Part shown: positions 1 through 6,429 of the stretch, one piece after another
How positions within the stretch are numbered: the first letter of the stretch is position 1
Layout of the letters: every line of letters begins with the position of its first letter
Source of the DNA: Flavobacteriales bacterium
GTDB lineage: Bacteria; Bacteroidota; Bacteroidia; Flavobacteriales; Flavobacteriaceae
Assembly: GCA_015494775.1 (NCBI GenBank)
Contig: WGAP01000115.1
Location: 1 to 8,010, forward strand
Reading direction: 5' to 3'
Length of the DNA: 8,010 nt
The notes under the pieces: generated by a model
Told to the model about the DNA's origin: nothing
Databases searched by the model: none
The model's input: the letters and a program-made list of their open reading frames with translations, nothing else
Program-made: the position numbers and the translations under genes

Positions 1-300
1 CTCACCCGGCACCAACTTCACGTTAATCACGCTTTGGTTGCCTACTTTTACCTTCTTCTCGGTGTAACCTTGGTAGGAAAAGACCAATACATCATCAGGC
101 GATGCCATGATGCTGTATTTTCCGTCGAAATCCGTAACGGTACCCTTTTGCGTACCTTGGATTACAACGTTTACACTCGGTAACGGTTCACCGGTGTTTG
201 CATCGGTTACCGTACCGGACACCTTTTTCTCCTGGGCAAATGAAATTTGCACCACCAACGCTAACAAAAGCGTCCAGAGTCCTTTAAACTTTGTTCTCAT
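1..300 (-). CDS. SusC/RagA-type TonB-linked outer-membrane protein, N-terminal part
   Basis: The first 100 codons of a gene that runs off the left edge of the window. The protein starts MRTKFKGLWTLLLALVVQIS, a classic signal peptide, with a likely cut next to FAQ at residues 21-23. Residues 26-98 look like the carboxypeptidase-D regulatory-like beta-sandwich domain: SGTVTDANTGEPLPSVNVVI, then a TVTDFDGKYSI segment. In Bacteroidota this arrangement usually heads a SusC/RagA receptor that imports glycans or peptides across the outer membrane using TonB energy. The plug and barrel are outside the window, so another protein with the same leading domain remains possible. It has its own promoter (328-358) and is separated by 103 bp from the barrel gene to its right. 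Confidence 0.8.
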   Translation of the reverse strand, partial: MRTKFKGLWTLLLALVVQISFAQEKKVSGTVTDANTGEPLPSVNVVIQGTQKGTVTDFDGKYSIMASPDDVLVFSYQGYTEKKVKVGNQSVINVKLVPGE

Positions 301-327
301 CTGTATGGTTTTTTGTTTTGCTAACTA

Positions 328-358
328 CAAATATCGGAAAAAAAAATTATTCTGCAAA
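328..358 (-). promoter_or_regulatory. Bacteroidota-type promoter for the SusC-like gene
   Basis: Read on the minus strand, TTTG at 358-355 is followed by a 19-base spacer and GATATTTG at 335-328. This matches the Bacteroidota housekeeping pattern (-33 TTTG, -7 TAnnTTTG) at all but one position. It lies about 28 bases upstream of the ATG at 300. The spacer is a T-rich run. Inferred from sequence only. Confidence 0.6.
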
Positions 359-403
359 CTTTTTTGAACAAATCCCAATGTTTTTAGAGGTAAACCCCCT
401 TTT

Positions 404-1678
404 TTACCAATTCAAACTATATCCTACGGAAAACATAAGTTGTTCATTATCAACGGAAAAGGATTTCGCGTACGGATAACCGATTTCAATGCGCAAACGC
501 CCTGCTCGCGACCCGTTTTCCAAACCCAAACCGCTCAAAAACAAGCTTTCAGCATCAAAATTACGCCCGAAAAGCGCGTAAAAACGATGCCATGCATACA
601 ACGAAACCCCCGTCCGCGTAAAATAAAAATGTTCGTCCAACAGCAAATGGCCCCGCACATAATACGACTCGGGAACCAGGAATTTGAGATAACTGTCGGT
701 GGTCCGCGTCAAGGCCCAAATGCTGTCCGTAGCGTAAAATCCCGTCAAAGTGTGTATCAAAGGATTTTTAGTCCAATGCCGCCAATACAGTTCCGGTTTG
801 ACGTAAAAAGCTCCGTTACCTATCCCCCACTCGCTTGCGGCGGAAAAATTTCCGGTGCCCGCCCCTTGGCCGTAAGCCACCGAAAAAACGGCAAACCTGC
901 GTATCCGGCTTTGCAAGGTGTCGGCATTGCGCAACCAGGTACCACCCACGCCCCAATGCCACCGGCCGGTTTCGTAACCGAAAACCGTAGCCGCCTGCAT
1001 CACCAGGCGGTCGCCCGTTTTGTCCCAAAGCAATTCAAGCCGGTTGTGCCACGAACTGCCGAAAAGATAAGGAAACCGGTGGCCGTAACGGAAAAACCTG
1101 CGCCGTGCGTCGGCCTCATAATCCCATTGAAGCGTTTCGGCCCGGTTAAACGTATTGCGCAACATCAACCGGGCTTTCCCCTGCACCGTCCAACGCCCGT
1201 CCAATCGCGCAGGCGCCAACAAAAGTTCTGCCGATTGCCGGTGCGGATTGTCCGCCTTGATCACCAAAACCCTTCGTCCGTCGATGTTAAAAACCTTTTG
1301 GCCATAAACCCTGAAATCCGGCAATGGCATAGGCAACAAGCCCAATCCTTTGCGCCGCAGTATTCGCATCCACCTGCGGGACAAATTGGGTGGAAAGGCC
1401 GGCACCGAAACCACGCTGAGCGAATCCACCCGCCGGCTTCGCACCGAATAATAGGCCGTAAATCCCGAACCGGTTTTCACGATGGAATCGCAATGCAACA
1501 AACCCGGGTAAGCGGCCAATTCCCGCGCCACATCCCGCGCCGCCACCTGCTTATAGTGCGCACCGTCCACAAATATCCCCACCGGCGCCGCTGCCGGAAG
1601 CGTATCCGTGGGCAAACTTTGCGCCGCACCCCGCCAGTTTACAATAATAAATAATATGTATAAGCACTTTTTCCGCAT
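404..1678 (-). CDS. Putative outer-membrane beta-barrel protein (Omp85/D15-like)
   Basis: A 424-residue protein. I chose the ATG at 1678 because it gives a signal peptide (MRKKCLYILFIIVNWRGAAQ); an in-frame ATG 15 codons earlier would bury it. After a roughly 100-residue N-terminal part that could be a small POTRA-like or linker region, the rest has many alternating aromatic/polar strands (for example GSSWHNRLELLWDKTGDRLV and WHWGVGGTWLR). It ends in VGYSLNW, with the terminal aromatic residue typical of outer-membrane barrels. A segment near residues 165-200 (KARLMLRNTFNRAETLQWDY followed by a PYLFG motif) recalls Bacteroidota D15/Omp85-like barrels with a small number of POTRA repeats. The family call is by overall look, not by a decisive motif. 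No clear promoter was found upstream. Its partner and substrate are unknown; it is transcribed in the same direction as both neighbours but separated from each by a gap. Confidence 0.6.
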   Translation of the reverse strand: MRKKCLYILFIIVNWRGAAQSLPTDTLPAAAPVGIFVDGAHYKQVAARDVARELAAYPGLLHCDSIVKTGSGFTAYYSVRSRRVDSLSVVSVPAFPPNLSRRWMRILRRKGLGLLPMPLPDFRVYGQKVFNIDGRRVLVIKADNPHRQSAELLLAPARLDGRWTVQGKARLMLRNTFNRAETLQWDYEADARRRFFRYGHRFPYLFGSSWHNRLELLWDKTGDRLVMQAATVFGYETGRWHWGVGGTWLRNADTLQSRIRRFAVFSVAYGQGAGTGNFSAASEWGIGNGAFYVKPELYWRHWTKNPLIHTLTGFYATDSIWALTRTTDSYLKFLVPESYYVRGHLLLDEHFYFTRTGVSLYAWHRFYALFGRNFDAESLFLSGLGLENGSRAGRLRIEIGYPYAKSFSVDNEQLMFSVGYSLNW

Positions 1679-1759
1679 ATATCCATCCGGCAATTTAACG
1701 ATTTTCGCCTTTGACGACCACAAGGTTCCGATTAAAATTTATTATTAGGGCGCCTGCCG

Positions 1760-1776
1760 ACATTGCTTCGCAATGT
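1760..1776. other. Small hairpin at the edge of the GC-rich intergenic element
   Basis: ACATTGC and GCAATGT are exact inverted copies (1760-1766 and 1770-1776) around a three-base TTC loop. The hairpin borders the larger structured element at 1785-1920 and uses the same TTC loop as two of the palindromes at 1991-2087. No T run follows, so it is not a typical intrinsic terminator. Confidence 0.5.
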
Positions 1777-1784
1777 GCGGCACC

Positions 1785-1920
1785 GGGCTGTCCGCTCAAA
1801 TGCACGTGCGGCCCGCTCTTGCCCTGAGGGCGTGGCGGGCGTGGCTTCCTGCTGGTCGCCCCGCCGCCACGGCAGGCCTGCGGCGCGCCGCCCGTGCATA
1901 ACCGCTCCCATCCCTGGCGC
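1785..1920. repeat. GC-rich structured intergenic element with a long imperfect inverted repeat
   Basis: Bases 1800-1816 and 1883-1899 are inverted copies matching at 15 of 17 positions (ATGCACG-x-GCGGC-x-CGC). Inside this stem, GCCC-TGA-GGGC (1821-1831) forms a hairpin and GTGGCGG (1832-1838) pairs with CCGCCAC (1864-1870). The ends, GGGCTGTCCGCTC at the left and CCGCTCCCATCCCTGGCGC at the right, resemble from memory a dispersed non-coding element that I associate with Bacteroidota intergenic regions; I cannot confirm this here. Short reading frames across it have no recognisable protein features. Its base composition is clearly richer in G and C than the AT-rich DNA just to its right. It lies in the gap downstream of the ABC-F gene. 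Confidence 0.6.
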
Positions 1921-1923
1921 GGA

Positions 1924-1958
1924 TTTAGTTTTGAGTTTATAGTTTTTAGTTTTGAGTT
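1924..1958. repeat. AT-rich direct repeat, 14-bp unit with 21-bp period
   Basis: TTTAGTTTTGAGTT occurs at 1924-1937 and again, identical, at 1945-1958, with the related TTTATAGTTTT between them. It abuts the GC-rich element to its left. Similar A/T strings (AACTCAAAACT-type on the other strand) are, from memory, frequent between genes in Bacteroidota. It may be simple repeat drift. Confidence 0.6.
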
Positions 1959-1990
1959 GGTTTTTATCAAAGCTAACTGAATGAATGGCC

Positions 1991-2034
1991 GGTGCCTTCG
2001 ATACACTGCGCCTTCGGCACAGCACTCAGGCACC
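1991..2034 (+). repeat. Palindromic intergenic repeat, copy A
   Basis: The outer arms GGTGCC (1991-1996) and GGCACC (2029-2034) are exact inverted copies. Inside lies the constant strand TTCGATACA, then an inner stem CTGCGCC-TTC-GGCACAG with one mismatch, then the constant strand CACTCA. It is one of three neighbouring copies with this architecture. It encodes no recognisable protein and probably folds as RNA or as extruded single-stranded DNA. Confidence 0.75.
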
Positions 2035-2043
2035 TGTTTTGGC

Positions 2044-2087
2044 GGTCGCTGAGTGATTTTGCGAAGCAAAATTGTATCGAAGCGACC
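2044..2087 (-). repeat. Palindromic intergenic repeat, copy B (inverted)
   Basis: This has the same design as copy A in the opposite orientation. Outer arms GGTCGC (2044-2049) and GCGACC (2082-2087) are exact inverted copies. The inner stem ATTTTGC-GAA-GCAAAAT (2056-2072) is a perfect 7-bp hairpin. On the minus strand the constant strands TTCGATACA and CACTCA take the same places as in copy A. Both stems differ in sequence from copy A yet stay complementary. Confidence 0.75.
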
Positions 2088-2140
2088 GGCCGGGGCTTCG
2101 ATACACTGCTCACTGCGTTCGCAGCACTCAGCCGCCGGCC
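2088..2140 (+). repeat. Palindromic intergenic repeat, copy C
   Basis: It starts directly after copy B. Outer arms GGCCGG (2088-2093) and CCGGCC (2135-2140) are exact inverted copies, extended inwards by GGC/GCC with one bulged base. The constant strands TTCGATACA (2097-2105) and CACTCA (2125-2130) flank an inner stem CTGCG-TT-CGCAG (2113-2124), with seven extra bases before it. As the copy closest to the ABC-F stop codon, it is the first strong hairpin in the operon's trailing sequence, but no T run follows on the minus strand. Confidence 0.7.
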
Positions 2141-2227
2141 TTTTCCCGCGCGATAAGTCACGCTTGAATGATGAATATCGAACAAACGAACGTCGATCAG
2201 CGATTTAAAAAACTTCAAAAAACCCAA

Positions 2228-4141
2228 TCACCCCTCCAACTCCGCCGAAATCCGCTCGCGTTCCGCTTCGGCTTGCTCCCACTGCGCATATAATTCATCA
2301 ATCCGGTGGCGCAAACTTTCGTAATGCGCAAAAAATTCCGCATCGCCCGTATCGCCCTGCTGCATCCGCCGTTCCATGGCTTGAAGTTCCCGTTCCGCTT
2401 CTTCGATCCGGCTTTCAATGTTCTTTAACCGCTTTTCCAGGCGGCGGCGCGCTTTGAGCATCTCTTTGATGCGGGCGCCCTGTTTTTGCACCGTCGGTTT
2501 CGCGGCTTGGCCGGTTGTGGGTTCGTCATTGCGTTCCAATGTTTGCAAATGATCCAAGCGGCGGGCTTCCAAAAACTCGTTAATGTCGCCCCGGAAACGC
2601 CGGATTTCCAAGGGACGGAATTCCCAGGTCTGCTCCGTAAGTCCGGCCAAAAAATCCCTGTCGTGCGACACCACAATCAACGTGCCCGGAAAATCCTTCA
2701 AAGCCGCTTTGAGCGTTTCCTTCGACGGAATGTCCAAATGATTGGTGGGCTCGTCCATAATCAGCACATTGAAGCCGCGCAACATCATTCCGGCCAGGGC
2801 CACGCGGTTACGTTCACCGCCCGACAGCACCTCGATGGGCTTAAACACCGCCTCGTCCGAAAAAAGGAATGCGCCCGCCACATCGCGCACGCGCGGGCGT
2901 GTCTCGGCCGTGGCCTGCTGTTCCAAATAATCGATGATACGCATTTTGCCGGGCAAGCGATGGCTTTGGTCTTGTGCAAAATAACCGATTCGCACATTAT
3001 GCCCCATTTCCAAAATGCCTTCATAATCGTTCTCGCCGGCCAAAATGGATGCCAAGGTGGTTTTGCCCATTCCGTTGCGCCCCACAAAGGCGATTTTTTC
3101 GCCCCGGGCTATATGAAATTCCAAATGGCGAAGTACGGGCTTGCTCCCGTAGGCCTTGGAAAGTCCCGTGGCACGGAATACACTCTTTCCCGAAGGCGGC
3201 ACGGGCGGAAATTGCACCCGCAAAACGGCCTGCTCCGCATCGGGCATCTCGATGCGCTCCATTTTTTCCAATTTTTTGATAAGCGACTGGGCAAAGGCGG
3301 CCTTGCTGGCCTTGTAACGAAACCTGTCGATGAGTTGTTGCGTCTGCTTGATTTCCCGCTCCTGATTAATGGCTTCGCGACGTTGTTTTTCCAGGATTTC
3401 GGCCTTGCGCTTCAAAAATTCGGAAAAGCCGAAAGGCAAATCCCAATACCTTTTTCCGGCCAATTCCAAAGTGCGCCCCGTGATGTTGTCCAAAAACCGC
3501 TTGTCGTGCGAAACAAGAATCAAGATGCCTTCGTAACGTTTCAAAAAATCTTCGAGCCAAAGGATGCTTTCCAAGTCCAAATAATTGGTGGGCTCGTCCA
3601 AGAGCAAAATATCCCGCCCGCCGGCCAGGATTTTGGCCAACTCCACGCGCATTTGCCAGCCACCCGAAAAGGCCGTTAACGGCTTGTCGAAATCCCCGGC
3701 CGAAAAGCCCAAACCTTTCAGGATGCGCTCCAAAGTTCCGCGATAGGTATAACCACCCAGCAAACGGTAGCGGTATTCGGCTTCGGCCAATGTGCGCGCG
3801 GCGTTTTCGTCGCCACCGGACGCCAATTGATTTTCGGCATCCCGCATCTTTTGCTCCAAAGTCAAAAGTTCGGGAAAAGCCCTACGGGCTTCGTCCATCA
3901 CACTACGACCGGGTTCGATGCGCGAAATTTGACGCAAGTATCCGATCCGGCTGTCTTTGGGCAGGTGAATAATCCCTTTTTCCGGTTCCACTTCGCCCGC
4001 TATGGCACGCAAAAGTGTGGTTTTGCCCGCACCGTTCCGGCCGGTCAGGGCTAACTTTTCGCCGGCCTTGATTTGCAGGTTCAGTCCGGAAATAACGGGA
4101 TTACCACCCAGGCGTATGTGCAAATCTTCAATCCTAATCAT
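2228..4141 (-). CDS. ABC-F family ATPase (YdiF/YheS-like translation factor)
   Basis: A 637-residue protein with two ABC ATPase domains and no membrane segments, so a soluble ribosome-acting ABC-F protein rather than a transporter. Domain 1: Walker A GRNGAGKTT (34-42), signature SGGWQ (159-163), Walker B ILLLDEPTNYLD (178-189) with catalytic Glu183, switch His212. The charged helical linker (about 240-300), which in this family reaches toward P-site tRNA, contains IDRFRYKASKA. Domain 2: Walker A GRNGMGKTT (354-362), signature LSGGE (439-443), Walker B VLIMDEPTNHLD (459-470) with Glu464, His493. A C-terminal coiled coil (about 555-635) is of the Uup/YdiF/YheS kind. All catalytic residues are intact. 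The linker and tail look more like YdiF/YheS than like known antibiotic-resistance ABC-Fs, but resistance cannot be excluded. The start is the ATG at 4141 (MIRIED); an ATG two codons earlier (4147) is equally possible. Either start overlaps the end of menF (by 8 or 14 bases), so translation is probably coupled. Confidence 0.93.
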   Translation of the reverse strand: MIRIEDLHIRLGGNPVISGLNLQIKAGEKLALTGRNGAGKTTLLRAIAGEVEPEKGIIHLPKDSRIGYLRQISRIEPGRSVMDEARRAFPELLTLEQKMRDAENQLASGGDENAARTLAEAEYRYRLLGGYTYRGTLERILKGLGFSAGDFDKPLTAFSGGWQMRVELAKILAGGRDILLLDEPTNYLDLESILWLEDFLKRYEGILILVSHDKRFLDNITGRTLELAGKRYWDLPFGFSEFLKRKAEILEKQRREAINQEREIKQTQQLIDRFRYKASKAAFAQSLIKKLEKMERIEMPDAEQAVLRVQFPPVPPSGKSVFRATGLSKAYGSKPVLRHLEFHIARGEKIAFVGRNGMGKTTLASILAGENDYEGILEMGHNVRIGYFAQDQSHRLPGKMRIIDYLEQQATAETRPRVRDVAGAFLFSDEAVFKPIEVLSGGERNRVALAGMMLRGFNVLIMDEPTNHLDIPSKETLKAALKDFPGTLIVVSHDRDFLAGLTEQTWEFRPLEIRRFRGDINEFLEARRLDHLQTLERNDEPTTGQAAKPTVQKQGARIKEMLKARRRLEKRLKNIESRIEEAERELQAMERRMQQGDTGDAEFFAHYESLRHRIDELYAQWEQAEAERERISAELEG

Positions 4142-5183
4142 AGCCATACACCAAATGCGCCGCCAAAATATCGGTTTTTTGTTGCACTTCGCGCCATTCG
4201 TCGTCGGGCCGGCTACCGGCCACAATACCACCACCGGCGAAAAGACGCACACGCCCGTCCACAACTTCCAAACTACGCAAATGAACGTAAAACGCTGCCT
4301 GTTCTCCGTCTTTCAGGCCGAAAAATCCCGTATAGTAGCGGCGGTCGAAATCTTCGTTGGCCGCAATCCACTGCAAGGCCTCGTCCTTGGGCAGGCCCAC
4401 TACGGCGGGCGTGGGATGCAAAGTGCGTAGCACTTTGGGCAGGGCTTCGGCCGGATGATCCAAAATAAATCGAATGTCGGTACGCAAATGGGTCAAATGA
4501 CCTTGCCGGTGATCTTGCGGGCCGTCCTGACTCAATGCCCATCCGCGCGAAAGCAGGCGGCGAATGATATAATCGGTTACGATTTTTTGCTCGTTCCGTT
4601 CTTTATCGGTCCAAGGACGCGATGTGGTTTTGGTGCCGGCCAAGCTATACGTGAGCCCGAAATGCCCGTCGATGCGAACCAAAACTTCGGGACTGGCCGC
4701 CAACAGCCGGGTATGCGCCGGATGATGCCACAAGTAAACAAAACTCTGCGGGTAGGTCAAGGCCAGGCGCATAAAGGTTGCCACGGCATCCCATCCTTCG
4801 ACGGGATAATCACGATAGCCCGCCACCACAACCTTTTGTAGGGTCCCCGAAGCAATGGCATCCAAAGCCGACTGCACCCGGGTCCGATGCGCCTTGGCCG
4901 CCGTTCCGTCCAAGGGCGAAGGAACAGCTCCCGCAACGGGCATTTCCCATTGTGCCAACGGGAAACGGATAATATGCACCCGCTCGCGCGGCATCACGGC
5001 CACCGGAAGACGGTCGCGCACCAAGGGATGCACATAAAAACCGTCGGTTTTAAATTGCGGGTCGGTATGTAATGCGTTATCTTTTTGAAGCCATAGTTCA
5101 GCCAGCTCGTCGCCGGGCCGGTGAAACAAAACAAAAGGTTCACCGCCCGGGAAACCTTTGATGTCGCGGGCGGTCATTTTCAT
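4134..5183 (-). CDS. menF: Isochorismate synthase (menaquinone pathway)
   Basis: A 349-residue chorismate-binding enzyme that turns chorismate into isochorismate, the first committed step to menaquinone. It has the family marks: Lys117 in LQKVVVAG (the water-activating base), Glu166 in AASPE (the acid), LAGT (181-184), an ERNEQ segment whose Glu198 fits a magnesium ligand, LHPTPAVVGLP (255-265), and FAGGGIVAGS with DDEWRE (Glu329, Glu332). It is short, with a trimmed N-terminus as in other Bacteroidota versions. Anthranilate and aminodeoxychorismate synthases share the fold; the HPTPAVVG motif and the MenI-like neighbour favour isochorismate synthase. The chosen ATG at 5183 overlaps the upstream stop as ATGA; a second ATG two codons later is the alternative. 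menD and later men genes are not in this window. Confidence 0.88.
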   Translation of the reverse strand: MKMTARDIKGFPGGEPFVLFHRPGDELAELWLQKDNALHTDPQFKTDGFYVHPLVRDRLPVAVMPRERVHIIRFPLAQWEMPVAGAVPSPLDGTAAKAHRTRVQSALDAIASGTLQKVVVAGYRDYPVEGWDAVATFMRLALTYPQSFVYLWHHPAHTRLLAASPEVLVRIDGHFGLTYSLAGTKTTSRPWTDKERNEQKIVTDYIIRRLLSRGWALSQDGPQDHRQGHLTHLRTDIRFILDHPAEALPKVLRTLHPTPAVVGLPKDEALQWIAANEDFDRRYYTGFFGLKDGEQAAFYVHLRSLEVVDGRVRLFAGGGIVAGSRPDDEWREVQQKTDILAAHLVYGYD

Positions 5184-5602
5184 TTGTCCAAAATCATATT
5201 GGTCAGTTTGGCATGGGCCACCAAACGTGCCTGTTCGTCGGTAATGAGAATTTCCCAAAGGTGAATGCTTCGCCCCTTGTGAATCAGCCGGGCCGTGGCC
5301 GTAACCCTACCCGAACGGACACTACGCAAATGATTGATTTGAAGGTCAATACCGCGGGCTTCCTGCTTGTTGGCATCGATAAACAGGTAACTGGCCGTGC
5401 TGCCCACGCTTTCGGCCAGGGCCGCCGATGCGCCCCCGTGCAAGAGCCCCAGGGGTTGATGCACGCGACTGTCCACGGGCATTTCGGCCCGTAACATGTT
5501 TTCGCCCACATCCGTAAAGCGTATGCGCAGTGCTTCCAGCATATTGCCGGGAACAATGCGCTCGTTGAGAAATTGCAGGATTTGTTCTTTTTGTTTCATC
5601 AT
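5180..5602 (-). CDS. menI: Hotdog-fold thioesterase, probable 1,4-dihydroxy-2-naphthoyl-CoA hydrolase
   Basis: A 140-residue single hotdog domain resembling E. coli YdiI (MenI) along its length: HQPLGLLHGGASAALAESVG, later NHLRSVRSGRV and a C-terminal LTNMI. The catalytic set of that family is present: Gln49, His55 and Glu64 when counted from the first Met. MenI removes CoA from 1,4-dihydroxy-2-naphthoyl-CoA in menaquinone synthesis. Sitting directly before menF with a 4-base overlap supports that role, although related thioesterases act on phenylacetyl-CoA or enterobactin intermediates. Two ATGs in a row give MMKQ or MKQ; the first shares one base with the map stop codon (TGATG). Cytosolic, with no signal peptide. 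Confidence 0.85.
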   Translation of the reverse strand: MMKQKEQILQFLNERIVPGNMLEALRIRFTDVGENMLRAEMPVDSRVHQPLGLLHGGASAALAESVGSTASYLFIDANKQEARGIDLQINHLRSVRSGRVTATARLIHKGRSIHLWEILITDEQARLVAHAKLTNMILDK

Positions 5603-6429
5603 CAATATTTTTCCAAAACCAAGGGTTTTTGCCGGAAGGCATCCTCTTCGTCCGATTCGATGCCCAGGGCGTCGTAGATATAGTAGAAGGTGGAAAGGAT
5701 TTCGGGTTTCCCGTTGACCACGGCCACATCGTGCTCGAAATGGGCCGAGGGTTGGCCGTCGGCGGTTTTGATGGTCCATCCGTCGGGATATTGCACGATG
5801 CGAGGCGTGCCGCGGTTGATCATCGGTTCAATGGCCAGCACGAGCCCTTCCTTGATTTTTTTGCCCGAACCGCGGCGGCCGTAGTTGGGTACCGCCGGAT
5901 CTTCGTGCATTTTACGCCCCAATCCGTGGCCCACCAGTTCGCGCACCACGCCGTAGCCGAAGCTTTCGGCATGCGATTGAATGGCATGGCTGATGTCGCC
6001 CACGCGCCGGCCGGCACGCATTTGGGCAATGCCCTTGTAGAGCGCGGCCTTGGTTTGGTCGAGCAATTGGCGGGTGGCGGCATCAATTTCGCCTATGGCG
6101 AAAGTGTAGGCATGGTCGCCGTAATATCCGTTCATCAAAACCCCGCAATCGATGGACACAATGTCGCCTTCGCGAAAAGCTTTGTCGGTGGGTATGCCGT
6201 GTACCACCTGGTCGTTCGGACTGATGCAGAGTGTGTTGGGAAAATCGTAAAGCCCTTTAAAGCCGGGAATACCGCCATGGTCGCGGATATATTCCTCGGC
6301 CAAACGGTCCAAATAAAGGCCCGTAACGCCGGGTTTAAGCTCACGGGCCAGCATGCCCAGGGTTTTGGACACCAAAAGGGCGCTTTGGCGTATGAGCTCG
6401 ATTTGTTCGGGTGTTTTGTAATGTATCAT
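5602..6429 (-). CDS. map: Methionine aminopeptidase, type I
   Basis: A 275-residue enzyme that removes the initiator methionine from new proteins as they leave the ribosome. All five metal ligands are visible: Asp94 (SIDCGV), Asp105 (GDHAYTF), His168 (GHGLG), Glu201 (AIEPMI) and Glu232 (HFEHDVAV). The substrate-contacting histidines are His78 (VVHGIP) and His175 (MHEDP). Each sits three residues before its E. coli counterpart, so no core deletion is apparent. There is no N-terminal zinc-finger extension. A short acidic C-terminal tail (about 255-275, ending LEKY) extends past the catalytic fold. The ATG at 6429 overlaps the upstream stop as ATGA. In many bacteria map sits with ribosomal genes or secY; here it lies between a lipoprotein gene and menI. 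Confidence 0.96.
   Translation of the reverse strand: MIHYKTPEQIELIRQSALLVSKTLGMLARELKPGVTGLYLDRLAEEYIRDHGGIPGFKGLYDFPNTLCISPNDQVVHGIPTDKAFREGDIVSIDCGVLMNGYYGDHAYTFAIGEIDAATRQLLDQTKAALYKGIAQMRAGRRVGDISHAIQSHAESFGYGVVRELVGHGLGRKMHEDPAVPNYGRRGSGKKIKEGLVLAIEPMINRGTPRIVQYPDGWTIKTADGQPSAHFEHDVAVVNGKPEILSTFYYIYDALGIESDEEDAFRQKPLVLEKY

Noticed and set aside
376..403. Possible hairpin with T run (AGAGG, then CCCCTTTTTT) after the barrel gene
   Set aside because: The stem is short with a mismatch, and the T run lies on the plus strand, whereas the adjacent genes are on the minus strand.
440..1654. Long plus-strand open frame of 404 codons opposite the barrel gene
   Set aside because: It is rich in Arg, Pro, His and Gln with no domain, signal or strand pattern. 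The minus-strand frame has a signal peptide and barrel features, so this is an antisense shadow.
1691..1741. Candidate promoters for the barrel gene (TAAATTG and TAAATTTT on the minus strand)
   Set aside because: Each departs from TAnnTTTG and neither has a -33 box at the usual spacing.
1695..2227. Several short minus-strand frames of 84-124 codons in the repeat-rich gap
   Set aside because: They run through inverted and direct repeats and have no start signal or protein-like composition; non-coding repeat structure explains the sequence better.
2486..3679. Plus-strand open frame of 397 codons opposite the ABC-F gene
   Set aside because: The minus strand carries complete Walker A, signature and Walker B motifs throughout this span. 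The opposite frame has none and is a by-product of codon bias.
4615..4665. Apparent loss of a catalytic Glu in menF, because TEALAGT of E. coli MenF reads TYSLAGT here
   Set aside because: The spacing from the catalytic Lys shows that the acid residue is the Glu of the SPE motif (Glu166), which is present, so the active site appears intact.
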